From positions 1 through 64,000 of the IMG/VR virus record IMGVR_UViG_3300009130_000017: a stretch of 64,000 nt of DNA; one strand, 5' to 3'. Source of the stretch: a virus. Both the position numbers and the translations under genes were made by a program. The first letter of the stretch is position 1. Each line of letters starts with the position of its first letter. Shown here in pieces: positions 44,963 through 55,011 of the stretch. A model generated the notes under the pieces. That model saw only the letters and a program-made list of their open reading frames with translations. It had not been told where the DNA came from and did not search any database.

Positions 44963-45205
44963 ATGGCAACTACGAGCAAGGCAACTACGCCTAAGGCAAC
45001 GACAAAGAAAACGACGACCCGAAAGACTACCACAAACCCAACACCTGCGAAGCAAACTCAGGTGACGAACACTTCAGATAGTCGGATTGAAGCTCTTGAA
45101 AATCGGGTTAAAGCTCTTGAAACTAGAAATGTCAAGATCTTAAATCTTTTGCGCAAGTCCGCAAACATTCGAGATTGGCAACTTACCGAGGCTGGTCTAC
45201 ACTAG
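44963..45205 (+). CDS. Small basic Thr/Lys-rich protein with coiled coil (80 aa)
   Basis: Residues 1-40 are low-complexity and basic (Thr/Lys repeats such as TTKKTTTRKTTT), resembling histone-like tails. Residues 43-68 form a short coiled coil (RIEALENRVKALETRNVKIL). It has a strong ribosome site (TGGAGGATAGG). A DNA-binding or internal-head role would fit the basic tail, but the sequence gives no proof, and it could equally be a small assembly factor. I do not recognise a family. Confidence 0.6.
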   Translation: MATTSKATTPKATTKKTTTRKTTTNPTPAKQTQVTNTSDSRIEALENRVKALETRNVKILNLLRKSANIRDWQLTEAGLH

Positions 45206-45241
45206 AGCTAGCTTTCGCTTGCGCTTCGAAGAAGACATTTG

Positions 45242-45272
45242 TCACCCTACATAATAGTTATCAGTAGGGTGA
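45242..45272 (+). promoter_or_regulatory. Hairpin masking the ribosome binding site of the neck gene
   Basis: TCACCCTAC (45242-45250) and GTAGGGTGA (45264-45272) form a perfect 9-bp stem with a 13-base loop. The 3' arm holds the only Shine-Dalgarno-like bases (TAGGGTG) before ATG 45276, so folding would hide them. No T-run follows, so it is not a terminator. Confidence 0.65.
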
Positions 45273-45275
45273 TGA

Positions 45276-46451
45276 ATGTCTTCTTTTGCTTATACTAAAA
45301 ATCCAACTCCTTTTAGCTTTTTTGATACTGATACCGAGTTCCAGACAGAAGCTGATGCTATGGTTTCGTTTGTCAAGAGAAAGTTAGGCGATGATATTCT
45401 CAGTGTTGAGCTAACAAAAAAGCAGATGTGGGCATGCTTTGAAGAGTCTTTTCTGGAATATGGCCGCATAATCAATGAAGCAGACGCAAAGTCACAGTTG
45501 GCAAATCTTCTTGGATACACAACTGGAAGTAATAAGACTGGACTTTTTCCAAAACAGAATCTCGAATTCCTTCTTCGAATGGCAGAACCATATTCTATGG
45601 AAGCTGGAATTGGTGGGTCTTATAACGAGGTTTCCGGCTCGATTCAGTTGGAATATAAACGACAAGACTATAATATATACGATGAGCTAAAAGATGGTGA
45701 TGGGAATCTTATTGTTTCAAGCAGTAGAAATTCTCCTCGTACAAAAATGAGGATCAAGGAAGTTTTCCACTTCAGCCCCCAGGCAGCCTATAGATTCTTC
45801 GATACGACGTCAGCTGTCAATTATCTTAATAATGAATTCAGTTTTGAGTCGTTTACTCCTGAGACGATTTTTTACGTCTTACCAGTCTTTGAAGATGTTC
45901 TCCGCGCTGGCCAGATGGACATATCGAACCGTGTAAGAAAATCAAATTATTCTTATAGAATTATTGGTGAAAGGATTCGAATTTATCCAATGCCTACTGA
46001 GCTGACTGGGTCAAATAACCCAATGAAGCTTTGGATTCGAGTCGCGTTTGCGCCGAATCCGTATGATCCTGACATTCAGGATGATACGATTTATGGGACG
46101 TCTAATCTGTCGAATGTTCCTTTTGGGCGGATGAGCTATAAACATACCAATTCTGTTGGCCGACAGTGGGTTCGGGAATATACACTTGCTTTGTGTAAAG
46201 AGCTTTTAGGGTTAGTCCGTTCTAAATTTGCCACTGTTCCTATACCGTCTGGTGACTTGAATCTCAACGGAGCTGATCTAGTTTCGCAAGGTCGCGAAGA
46301 CCAGACAAGGTTAAGAGACCAGCTCGTGGAATTACTTGACAGCTTAACTTATAGCAAACTCTTAGAAGGACAAGCTACAGATGCAGAAAATATTATGAGA
46401 GCCCTGAAGGCAATGCCAATGCCGCTGGGTAAATCTATCGTTATTAAGTGA
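45276..46451 (+). CDS. Neck/head-completion protein, gp13-like (391 aa)
   Basis: This protein probably binds the portal and closes the filled head for tail joining. Characteristic stretches are an N-terminal FVKRKLGDDILSVELTKKQM region, MRIKEVFHFSPQAAYRFFDT, and a C-terminal WVREYTLALCKELLGLVRSK with PSGDLNLNGADLVSQGRED. This C-terminal pattern is one I associate with gp13 homologs of T4-like phages. It is larger than T4 gp13 (309 aa). The order gp13-like, gp14-like, gp15-like, sheath, tube parallels the T4 head-to-tail cluster. Its ribosome site lies in a hairpin. Confidence 0.68.
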   Translation: MSSFAYTKNPTPFSFFDTDTEFQTEADAMVSFVKRKLGDDILSVELTKKQMWACFEESFLEYGRIINEADAKSQLANLLGYTTGSNKTGLFPKQNLEFLLRMAEPYSMEAGIGGSYNEVSGSIQLEYKRQDYNIYDELKDGDGNLIVSSSRNSPRTKMRIKEVFHFSPQAAYRFFDTTSAVNYLNNEFSFESFTPETIFYVLPVFEDVLRAGQMDISNRVRKSNYSYRIIGERIRIYPMPTELTGSNNPMKLWIRVAFAPNPYDPDIQDDTIYGTSNLSNVPFGRMSYKHTNSVGRQWVREYTLALCKELLGLVRSKFATVPIPSGDLNLNGADLVSQGREDQTRLRDQLVELLDSLTYSKLLEGQATDAENIMRALKAMPMPLGKSIVIK

Positions 46452-46461
46452 GGGTTGAAAG

Positions 46462-47136
46462 ATGGCAAGACTCTTTATAACTCCGCGCGAACAAGATCTT
46501 ATCTCTGATTTGACTAAAGAGATAATGAAAGATGTAGTGGGTCAGAAGGTCTACTATTACGCTGTTCGTACAGACGTGACGCAAATTCATGATGTTTATG
46601 AAGAAGCTATCGACAAATATTTCGATCCGCCACTGGAAATAGAGGCCCAAGTTTTATGGTCTCCACAGACAGTGGTTACTAATCGTTTCGGTTCTGAGCA
46701 ACTTTATACAATAGAAGTGTATCTTCACTACAAAGACTTAATAGATAGAGATATAGACGTTCAAGAGGGCGATTACTTTTCATACGGTGAAACGTTCTTT
46801 GAAATTACCTCCCTCACATGGCAGTCTAATATCTACGGAGAGATTGAATATATGACAGGCGTTAAGCTTCTTGGGAAGCAAGCCAGAAAAGGACTTATTG
46901 ATAAACCCCCGATTGGTCCTACTGATGAAGGCTATTATCCAGGAGATCCCGACGCTATCCAACGCACGTTTATTCAACAGAGAGGCTTTGCTGAAAATGC
47001 CGAAGGTCCCACCGGTGATAAGCGCGCATTAATTGAACAAGGAAAGTTGCAACTACCCCCCGAGCCAGCTCCGGCTGAGGTATCACCAGAGGGTTCTCCA
47101 GGTGAGATAAGTTCATCTTTCTACGACGAGAGTTAA
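46462..47136 (+). CDS. Neck protein, gp14-like (224 aa)
   Basis: The N-terminal half carries VGQKVYYYAVRT with HDVYEEAIDKYFDPPLEIEA, recalling gp14-type neck proteins. A beta-rich part follows (IDVQEGDYFSYGETFFEITS), typical of head-closure or adaptor domains, and then a Pro/Glu-rich disordered tail from about residue 185. It is ten bases downstream of the gp13-like gene, with GAGGG as ribosome site, and one base before the next gene. The gp14 assignment rests on order and a weak pattern match. A generic head-closure adaptor is the alternative. Confidence 0.58.
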   Translation: MARLFITPREQDLISDLTKEIMKDVVGQKVYYYAVRTDVTQIHDVYEEAIDKYFDPPLEIEAQVLWSPQTVVTNRFGSEQLYTIEVYLHYKDLIDRDIDVQEGDYFSYGETFFEITSLTWQSNIYGEIEYMTGVKLLGKQARKGLIDKPPIGPTDEGYYPGDPDAIQRTFIQQRGFAENAEGPTGDKRALIEQGKLQLPPEPAPAEVSPEGSPGEISSSFYDES

Positions 47137-47137
47137 T

Positions 47138-48466
47138 ATGGCGACAAGATATTCTTTAACAAAAGGGCAGTATCAGACAGTCGATTCCGGCTATGATAAT
47201 GGTGATGAAGCTAATGACTTCACAATGCCCTCTTGTACCATAGAAGACGTCGACCGCGGTGTTTTTGAGCTCTTTAATAAGGAATTACCTCTTTTCTACA
47301 AAAGAAAAGACCAGCAGAAGCGTATCCCCGTAATTTTCGCAACAGGTGAAAGATTTGCTATTCTTGCTAGAAATAAGCCATTACGAGACAAGTCCAATGC
47401 GCTGATTTTACCCTTAATATCAGTTATAAGAACCGGTATTGATCAAGAAGGTGCAAAAGGAGCTGGTCAATTTCAGGGCGGACCAATTACGGTAAAAGTG
47501 AAATTAAGCGAAGATGATTTGAGGTATCAAAGGTTACAAAACATTCATGGTTTCAAAAATTCGGACGAGTCCGCTATTGGAGCTTTTGCTAACCAGGATG
47601 ATGGAGATGGTGGGGGAACCACCAACGGTCGCCTTGCCACTAGAAGAGCTGCACCGTCCGTGACAGTCTCAAGCCGCCGCGGCACGCTCTTAACTCCTAA
47701 TCTTCGAAAGAATTTGGTAGAAATGATTCAGATCCCCCCTATCAAACAATACACTGCCACTTATGAAATTACGTTTTGGACACAATATACTCAAGAGATG
47801 AATTCAATGATCAATGTTTTGATGGGTGGGTATGTTGAGAATAGAAGACGAACATTTGTGATTGAAACAGAGACTGGGTATAGATTCTCTGCGTTTGTCG
47901 ACGCCGCGCTGACACCACAGAATAATTTTGATGATTTTACAGATGCAGAGAGATTAGTCAAATATAATTTCACAATGAGTGTAGCAGCTTATATGGTTGT
48001 AGCACAAGAGCCCGGAATGCCAGTGCCGTTTAGAAAAACAGTGTCTTCCCCTGATGTTCAATTTGGCGTAAGCCAAAATATTGGCGGCATTCCGGCCAGC
48101 CCACCACCCGCCGGTATCCCATCAGGAGATCCAATGGCATGGATTTTTGCAGGTGTCACACCAGCTGATGAAGGGAATCCCCCGGCAGGAATAGGGGCAC
48201 CGAAGGGCGCAGGGGCAATAGGTGGGTTCCCCGGTACCCCGACAGTTGAAGTGGGAGGACAGTCAGCGGCAAATCTTGCAGGTCCAGCGAGATTAACGAG
48301 TCCGAAGACTATAATTACAAGTATTAACCCCTTTACAGGAAAGAAAGAGCATCTCGAAATCATGATTTCAAGTGCAGATCCCAAAACGGGAGAAGCAGTT
48401 TTTAAGTTTAGTAAGAAGTCACCCAGTGGCATTGCTATTGATCTTGGGAAACTACTCAAAGATTGA
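47138..48466 (+). CDS. Tail completion/terminator protein, gp15-like (442 aa)
   Basis: In T4, gp15 caps the tail tube and sheath and joins the neck. Here IPVIFATGERFAILARNKPL (near 65-85), NALILPLISVIRTGI, IPPIKQYTATYEITFWTQYT and DAERLVKYNFTMSVAAYMV follow the gp15 pattern of a beta-sandwich with a central helix. The protein is longer than T4 gp15 (272 aa) because of an insertion (about 100-185) and a C-terminal Pro/Gly-rich extension (about 305-385, with PPPAGIPSGDP). It directly precedes the sheath genes, as expected. Confidence 0.65.
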   Translation: MATRYSLTKGQYQTVDSGYDNGDEANDFTMPSCTIEDVDRGVFELFNKELPLFYKRKDQQKRIPVIFATGERFAILARNKPLRDKSNALILPLISVIRTGIDQEGAKGAGQFQGGPITVKVKLSEDDLRYQRLQNIHGFKNSDESAIGAFANQDDGDGGGTTNGRLATRRAAPSVTVSSRRGTLLTPNLRKNLVEMIQIPPIKQYTATYEITFWTQYTQEMNSMINVLMGGYVENRRRTFVIETETGYRFSAFVDAALTPQNNFDDFTDAERLVKYNFTMSVAAYMVVAQEPGMPVPFRKTVSSPDVQFGVSQNIGGIPASPPPAGIPSGDPMAWIFAGVTPADEGNPPAGIGAPKGAGAIGGFPGTPTVEVGGQSAANLAGPARLTSPKTIITSINPFTGKKEHLEIMISSADPKTGEAVFKFSKKSPSGIAIDLGKLLKD

Positions 48467-48540
48467 TAAAGCTATATGAGACATTTAGGCATCGTACGAA
48501 ATAGTTATTTGTGATATAGAAGATCCAGGAGACCCGACTC

Positions 48541-51500
48541 ATGGCAGAGCAAACATTTAGATCCCCAGGTTTTTTCGAGCGCGAAATTGACGCGACCGCA
48601 AGAGAAACCTCAATCGTAGGCACTCCAGCAGGTGTTGTTGGAACCGCAGAAAAAGGTCCTGCATTCGTACCGGTAACGGTGGGAAGCATGACAGACTTTA
48701 TCAATAAGTTTGGCGATATTGATACGAATCGATTTGGTCCTTACGCTGTACAAGCATTCCTGGCCAACAGGACTGCTTTAACGTATATGCGGGTTTTGGG
48801 GGCTGGTGCAAATGAGAGCACCACCGATATTTCAAACACTCAAAATCTTGGCACTGTAAAAAATGCTGGATTTAAGATCGTTCCTGCGACATCGCAGTGG
48901 AACATTGATACCGCTAATGGTGGTGATGTAGGAAAGTACACCGACAGTTGCGTACAGTTTTTAGTGGCCAAACACTACGTTTCTGGTGCGACCGATTATT
49001 CTCACCCGATGTTCATTGATAACCCATCATTCAACATCTCTGGTGCAGGAACAGTTAATCTTGTTCGTGGTGTAATCTTTACCGCATCTGGAAGTCGTAT
49101 GCAGATTCTTGACATCGGTCAAGATTGGGCCGACAACCTTGATGCGCGCGCTGGCTTTACAAATGGTGGAAATCTTTTTGCGCTAGCAGTATCTTCATCT
49201 AGAGGTGGGGCTTACACATCGCAGTATGCTGCGACCGATAAGTACGGAAGAACGATCGCGGGACCAGGCGTAAAAATTATGACTGCATCGCTTGATCCTA
49301 CAAATAAGAATTACATCTCTAATATATTGAATACTGATCCCCTCAAGTTTTACGAGCATCAGCACCTTTTATATCTTGACTTTGCAGTTGAGGCTGAAAT
49401 TGCTGGCGTTGATGAGTCTGGTGGGGCATCCGCTGCTTATCCCCTTGGATTACTTTCTGGGTCAGGTGATAATCTTAATAATGCGCTTACCGGGGCATCA
49501 AGAAAAGCCCTAAGCGCATTCGGTCGCTTCGATACTAGATACACAACCGCAAAGACACCGCAGGTATTTTCGCAACCTTACGGTGGCACTGAATATCCCT
49601 TGGTTCACTTCGAGTCTCTTTCGGATGGTGAGTATGGAAGTAGTAACGTAAAGATTACTATAGCGAATCTACGGGCCTCTACGGATGGAAACTATCCATA
49701 CCCTGAGTTTGAAGTACAAGTTCGTAGGTTTGATGATTCCGATATGGACCCGCAAGTTTTGGAAACATATCCCGCTTGTAACCTCGATCCTACATCTGAA
49801 AACTTTGTTGCTCGAAGGATTGGTGACTATAAGGCACGGTATAACTTCGATGCTGAAAATGATGATGAAAAGAGAATTATCGTTACTGGTCGATATCCGA
49901 ACCTTTCGAATTTTGTTCGTGTAGTAATACACGAGTCAGTTTATAATCGCTTAGTTCCCAAAGATGCGTGCCCATTCGGCTTTAGCGGTGTCCCTGTTAT
50001 TAAGACATCAAACTCCATGACAGATTCTCCGAGGAGACGTCTTGAGATGGATGGTGTGTATTACGGCGCCGACGGTAGTGGCAGAATGTGGGGTGGCGGT
50101 GGATCATCGGCTGCTTCAGCTGGTCCATTGACAGGCTCTATTGTTCCCCCACTTCCGTTCCGCTTCAAGGTAACTCGTGGGAATGTTAAGAACAACTACA
50201 GTGGAATGGCTGGTGACCCAAGTTCAAGAGAGATTGTTGACCGCCGTCTAAACTGGGGTGTTAAGTGGAGCCGCTGTCCAGAAACGGGTAGTATGGCGTC
50301 TGCAAACCTCAATGTTAACGCATCAAACATCGCGAATCCGCTTATCAAGGCGTACACCAAGATGAATGGTATTGAGAAGCTTGATACGGTTACAACCGGA
50401 TCAGGTAGAGATGTTTTCAATGCGAACAAGTTCACATTGGCTCGAGTCGCTCTAGTTGGAACAGGTAGTAGTGGTCCTAATTTATTAACGTACGTTACAG
50501 GTACAGCGCAAGAGGTGATGAAAGAAGCATGCTATATTAGAAATGGTGTACCTGATTCGCAGACATATGCTGTTATGGATCCTGACAAGTCTGGCCAGGG
50601 CCGTGTAACTCTGGCAACACTGATTCAGTCCAGCTCAGTTAAGTTCAACCGATTCACTGCATATACTGCATTCAATATTCCGCTCTTTGGTGGATTTGAT
50701 GGTGTCAATATTCTTAATAGAGACATGTTCTACATGACAGATAGAGCGACTTCAACCGATGCAACGTCGGGTGGGTTAACCGGATTGGCTTCTGATGAGT
50801 TTAATCAAGGAACGATCGGTCTTGGTCCTAAGAACAGCGATGGTTCGATTACGAATCAGTCTGGTCAGGGCCGCTTGAACAACTATATCCAAGCTTATAG
50901 AAAAGCTGCTGAGATTATGACAGATCCAATGACCACAAGAATTAATCTTTTGGCCGTTCCTGGTATCCGTGATCCATATGTTACAGACCACGCAGCATTG
51001 AAGACGAAAGAATACTCCATGGCCATGTATGTAATGGATATTCCATCCTGGACTGAGAGTGAAACTCGTCTGTTCGGTGGTGAAGATAGCTCAAAGATTG
51101 CAAGCGCATCCTACTCATTACCAGATGTTAGAGAAACAGCTGAGCAGTTTGAGTCAAGAGTATTTGATAACAACTACACGGCAGCATATTTTCCAGATGT
51201 TTATATCACTGACAAGAACACGAATTCGAAAGTTCAGGTTCCAGCTTCTGTAGCCGTTATGTCCGCATTAGGGTATAACGATAAGGTCGCGTATCCCTGG
51301 TTCGCTCCAGCCGGTTTCAACCGCGGCGGACTTAGCATGGTAAGTAACACGTCCGTTAGACTGACAGCTGGTGATAGAGATGATTTATATGATGCGAGAG
51401 TTAATCCAATCGCGAACTTCTCGGATGGAAGCTTCGTAATATTTGGTCAGAAGACATGTCAACTAGCGAAATCAGCTCTTGACAGAGTTAATGTTCGAAG

Positions 51501-51795
51501 AATGTTACTTGAAGTTAAACGTCAAGTTGTTGCTATCGCTGACAAGATTCTATTCGAGCCTAACAATGACGCTACCAGAGCACGCTTCATCGGCCAGGTT
51601 ACACCACTCCTTGCGACTATTCAGTCCCAGCAAGGTATTGAATCCTTCAAGGTCGTGATGGATAACACTAACAACACATCAGAAGATGTTGAAAATAACA
51701 GACTAAATGGTCGCATCGTAGTCGTACCCACAAGAGCAATCGAATTTATTGCTATAGATTTTATCATAACAAATAGTGGTGTAGATTTTGCGTAG
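48541..51795 (+). CDS. Tail sheath protein, gp18-like, copy 1 (1084 aa)
   Basis: This is a contractile sheath subunit. The N-terminus (FRSPGFFEREID ... GTPAGVVGTAEKGPAFVPVT ... INKFGDID ... YMRVLGAG) and the C-terminal 200 residues (YNDKVAYPWFAPAGFNRGGL, VIFGQKTC, ALDRVNVRRMLLEVKRQV, FEPNND, IEFIAIDFIITN) are classic for the sheath family. These two parts build the conserved domain that interlocks neighbouring subunits. The protein is much longer than T4 gp18 (659 aa), so large outer domains are inserted in the middle. The ribosome site is AGGAGA. A second, divergent sheath gene follows after 35 bp. Confidence 0.93.
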   Translation: MAEQTFRSPGFFEREIDATARETSIVGTPAGVVGTAEKGPAFVPVTVGSMTDFINKFGDIDTNRFGPYAVQAFLANRTALTYMRVLGAGANESTTDISNTQNLGTVKNAGFKIVPATSQWNIDTANGGDVGKYTDSCVQFLVAKHYVSGATDYSHPMFIDNPSFNISGAGTVNLVRGVIFTASGSRMQILDIGQDWADNLDARAGFTNGGNLFALAVSSSRGGAYTSQYAATDKYGRTIAGPGVKIMTASLDPTNKNYISNILNTDPLKFYEHQHLLYLDFAVEAEIAGVDESGGASAAYPLGLLSGSGDNLNNALTGASRKALSAFGRFDTRYTTAKTPQVFSQPYGGTEYPLVHFESLSDGEYGSSNVKITIANLRASTDGNYPYPEFEVQVRRFDDSDMDPQVLETYPACNLDPTSENFVARRIGDYKARYNFDAENDDEKRIIVTGRYPNLSNFVRVVIHESVYNRLVPKDACPFGFSGVPVIKTSNSMTDSPRRRLEMDGVYYGADGSGRMWGGGGSSAASAGPLTGSIVPPLPFRFKVTRGNVKNNYSGMAGDPSSREIVDRRLNWGVKWSRCPETGSMASANLNVNASNIANPLIKAYTKMNGIEKLDTVTTGSGRDVFNANKFTLARVALVGTGSSGPNLLTYVTGTAQEVMKEACYIRNGVPDSQTYAVMDPDKSGQGRVTLATLIQSSSVKFNRFTAYTAFNIPLFGGFDGVNILNRDMFYMTDRATSTDATSGGLTGLASDEFNQGTIGLGPKNSDGSITNQSGQGRLNNYIQAYRKAAEIMTDPMTTRINLLAVPGIRDPYVTDHAALKTKEYSMAMYVMDIPSWTESETRLFGGEDSSKIASASYSLPDVRETAEQFESRVFDNNYTAAYFPDVYITDKNTNSKVQVPASVAVMSALGYNDKVAYPWFAPAGFNRGGLSMVSNTSVRLTAGDRDDLYDARVNPIANFSDGSFVIFGQKTCQLAKSALDRVNVRRMLLEVKRQVVAIADKILFEPNNDATRARFIGQVTPLLATIQSQQGIESFKVVMDNTNNTSEDVENNRLNGRIVVVPTRAIEFIAIDFIITNSGVDFA

Positions 51796-51830
51796 TATAG
51801 TTAAGAAGAGAATACAGGAGATTATTTCAA

Positions 51831-54800
51831 ATGGCTGAACTTACATTTAAGAGCCCGGGTGTTTCTACCAAAGAGATAGACCTTTCGGGTCCGACACAAA
51901 CCGGACCGAGCGGAGTACCAGCTGGAGTTATCGGAACAGCAGATCAAGGACGAGCATTTGTTCCAATAACAATGGCAACGTTCGCAGACTTTGTAGCTGA
52001 ATTTGGTAACACTGATGGCACAAAGTTTGGTCCTATGGCAATGAGACAATGGTTAACATATACTCAGGCTGGAACATATCTTAGAACCCTGGGTTGCGGT
52101 GATGGTAAGAAAAGGGAGTCGACAGGTGTCGTTACCAATGCTGGCTTCATAGTTGGTGAACAGTTACCGAAGGGTAACGGAATTCTTGGCGCCAATGTGT
52201 ACGCTGGCACAAGAAGTGGCGCGAACCCGGGCCCTCTCGGCAGAGCGCATTTTCTTGCAGTCTGTATGTCTGGTAGCAAAATGCCGAACTCTGATAAGAA
52301 TTACTTGCAAGAAGCAGGTCTTGAGTTAAGTGCTCCTGTCCTTCGTGGAGTTATTCTTGCAGCATCCGGTGTTTTACCCGCATTGAGCGCTTCTCGCGCC
52401 GCAGCGGGATCAGAGGGTACTCGTGGCACAGCTGGATATGGTGGTGGCCTTTTCTCAGGAAATAACCTTCCCCTTGGAGCTCCAACCGCACAGAATCTTG
52501 CCGCTGATACTGCATACGGGTCAGGTGGGACAAACAACGCTGGGTCCACACTCGGTGCCGTTGACATTGCTGGAGGAAAGCAAGAGTTTGTTCTTATGTT
52601 GAATGGGCACACTCATACAGATTCATTTCCTACAGTTATTACTGCTTCGTTTGACCCAACGGCTCCAAACTATCTTGGAAATGTTCTTAACACTGACCCC
52701 TTAGATGTTCAAAAAGCCGGCCATTATTTATATGCACATTGGCCAGTTTACCCTAACTTTGCCGTACCGACCGGCTCAAATTACATGGGTTATAACTATC
52801 AGCCCGCAGTTAATGCCGTGATTGGCTCTAGATTAACAAAGTACGAAGATATCGCTTTCCTTGTCACGTCTTCATTAGGAAGAAATGCCGGCAGCGCAAC
52901 GATTCCAGACTTTGAGGGATTCCGTGATAGATTCAGAACAGCACGTGCACCAAAAGTTATTTCACAGGCGTATGGTGGTTCTGAAAAAGATCTATTCCGT
53001 ATTTGGTGCTTGGACGATGGTGCCATTGGTAACCATCGCGTTAAGATTTCTATTGAGAATATCGTAAAATCAACAAACGTTAACAACAAATATTGCACAT
53101 TCGATCTTGCGGTTAGAGACTTTGAGGATACTGATGATCTTCCCGTGGTCATTGAGAAATTCCCTAAGCTCTCTCTTAATCCTCTCGATGAGAGATATAT
53201 CGCAAGAGTCATTGGTGATTACCACTTGTATTATGATTTCGATAAAAGGGCCGGTTCACAGAAGCTTGTTGTTGAGGGTTCTTACCCCAACCGCTCGAAC
53301 TATATTCGAGTTGAGCCAGTTGACGCATTAGACAAGGGAGAAATTCCCGCTGATGCTTTACCCTGCGGTTTCCGTGGTATTGATCACTTAGTAACATCAG
53401 GATCTAGTATCTTTAAGATGACATCTGCTGACTTCGCTCCAAACCTTGGTTCAGATACATTCCCAACCGCAAATATCGTACAGCCACCTATTCCATTCCG
53501 GTCTACGGTTTCAAGAGGAAAATCTCCTAGAAAAGTTCTCTCTTCCCAGCTTTACTGGGGTATCCAGTTTGAGGTGAAAGATAACATAGATGAGCCGAAT
53601 AAGAGCACAGTCATGGATACGTCCATCAAGAATTATGGAACGTATTTCCCAGACTTCAGGCAAGATCAGCAAGCAGCGATGGTTGGAGACAATGTCGGTA
53701 CAGCTGATAGTTCTGGTACCATATTTGATTGTGACCGTTTTAATAACAACAAATTCTCACTTGAAAATGTCCAAGTTGTTGTAACAGCGGCTGATAAAGC
53801 AGACTCCAACCAGTGGGCTGCTGCGACATATCGTCGAGCAGGCGCGGCAGAAAATATGGCAGATATTGACGGGTCAACAAAAACAACGGCTTCTGGACTC
53901 ACAAGACTTCTTAGCGTTGAAAAAGACTTTGGTCTTTCATCGGTTAGGAAATTCCTCAAGTTTACATTCATGGCCCAAGGCGGTTTCGACGGACTTAACA
54001 TCTTTGACAGAAATAAGTTCGACATGACCTCAACTGCCTGTAAGAGAGAGATGGACGACTCCACTCAGGGTGAAACCAGTGGACCGACTGTTGCAGCGTA
54101 TAGAAAAGCGCTAGATATTCTTGAGCAACGTTCAGATGTGAATATCCAGCTTCTAGCTATTCCAGGTATTAAGCACGAATCAGTTACAGATTATGCGATC
54201 ACGACTGTTGAAGATCGCTTTGATGCTCTTTATGTTATGGACATTGAGACAACGGACACCCTTGGTAACGTAGTTACGGGCTCAAATGAGATTGTTAGTG
54301 TAACCAACACGGTGGCAGATTTCACAAGTCGTAATCTCGACTCATCGTTCGCAGCCGCATACTTCCCAGATGTAATCATGGAAGAAGTTAATACAGGACA
54401 GAATGTTGTTGCCCCCGCAAGTGTTGCGGTCTTAGGTGCATTTGGTCTAAACGACAAGATTGCATATCCTTGGTTCGCGCCAGCTGGTTTCACTAGAGGT
54501 GCTCTTAAGCATGTTAGAGAAGCAAGTGTGAAGCTGAATAGAGGAAACTTAGATGCGCTATATGACGCTGATATTAACCCAATCACCGCATTCCCTCAAT
54601 CAAAGGAAGTCGTGGTTTTCGGCCAGAAGACACTTCTCGCAGCTCAAAGCGCTCTCGATCGTGTCAATGTTCGCCGCCTGTTAATCGATATTCGACGTCA
54701 GGTCCGAGCGATTGGAGATACATTCCTCTTCGAACCAAACAGGGAAGCAACTCTCGCGAGATTCTCCGCAGCTGTTAATCCGATTCTAGCCAGAATACAA

Positions 54801-54968
54801 CAACAGCAAGGTCTTGATAGGTTCAAGGTACAGATTGATGCAACCACAACAACACAGGCTGACATCGAGAACAACACAGTTAGAGGAAAGATATTCCTCC
54901 AGCCCACCCGTTCGGTCGAGTTTATATCACTAGATTTTGTGGTAACTAACGCCGGCATGGACATTTAA
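51831..54968 (+). CDS. Tail sheath protein, gp18-like, copy 2 (1045 aa)
   Basis: This is a tandem paralog of the preceding sheath. The N-terminus (FKSPGVSTKEIDLSG ... GVPAGVIGTADQGRAFVPIT ... YLRTLGCG) and C-terminus (LNDKIAYPWFAPAGFTRGAL, VFGQKT, ALDRVNVRRLLIDIRRQV, FEPNRE, VEFISLDFVVTNAG) align with copy 1 at roughly half identity by eye. The central regions differ more, including a distinct Gly-rich insert around residues 190-250. Both copies keep the interlocking core and have strong ribosome sites (AGGAG), so both are probably made in quantity. Whether they mix in one tail is unknown. Confidence 0.92.
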   Translation: MAELTFKSPGVSTKEIDLSGPTQTGPSGVPAGVIGTADQGRAFVPITMATFADFVAEFGNTDGTKFGPMAMRQWLTYTQAGTYLRTLGCGDGKKRESTGVVTNAGFIVGEQLPKGNGILGANVYAGTRSGANPGPLGRAHFLAVCMSGSKMPNSDKNYLQEAGLELSAPVLRGVILAASGVLPALSASRAAAGSEGTRGTAGYGGGLFSGNNLPLGAPTAQNLAADTAYGSGGTNNAGSTLGAVDIAGGKQEFVLMLNGHTHTDSFPTVITASFDPTAPNYLGNVLNTDPLDVQKAGHYLYAHWPVYPNFAVPTGSNYMGYNYQPAVNAVIGSRLTKYEDIAFLVTSSLGRNAGSATIPDFEGFRDRFRTARAPKVISQAYGGSEKDLFRIWCLDDGAIGNHRVKISIENIVKSTNVNNKYCTFDLAVRDFEDTDDLPVVIEKFPKLSLNPLDERYIARVIGDYHLYYDFDKRAGSQKLVVEGSYPNRSNYIRVEPVDALDKGEIPADALPCGFRGIDHLVTSGSSIFKMTSADFAPNLGSDTFPTANIVQPPIPFRSTVSRGKSPRKVLSSQLYWGIQFEVKDNIDEPNKSTVMDTSIKNYGTYFPDFRQDQQAAMVGDNVGTADSSGTIFDCDRFNNNKFSLENVQVVVTAADKADSNQWAAATYRRAGAAENMADIDGSTKTTASGLTRLLSVEKDFGLSSVRKFLKFTFMAQGGFDGLNIFDRNKFDMTSTACKREMDDSTQGETSGPTVAAYRKALDILEQRSDVNIQLLAIPGIKHESVTDYAITTVEDRFDALYVMDIETTDTLGNVVTGSNEIVSVTNTVADFTSRNLDSSFAAAYFPDVIMEEVNTGQNVVAPASVAVLGAFGLNDKIAYPWFAPAGFTRGALKHVREASVKLNRGNLDALYDADINPITAFPQSKEVVVFGQKTLLAAQSALDRVNVRRLLIDIRRQVRAIGDTFLFEPNREATLARFSAAVNPILARIQQQQGLDRFKVQIDATTTTQADIENNTVRGKIFLQPTRSVEFISLDFVVTNAGMDI

Positions 54969-55011
54969 ATTAAGAGCTATATAGTTATCTAAGAACAAGG
55001 AGTAACACAAA

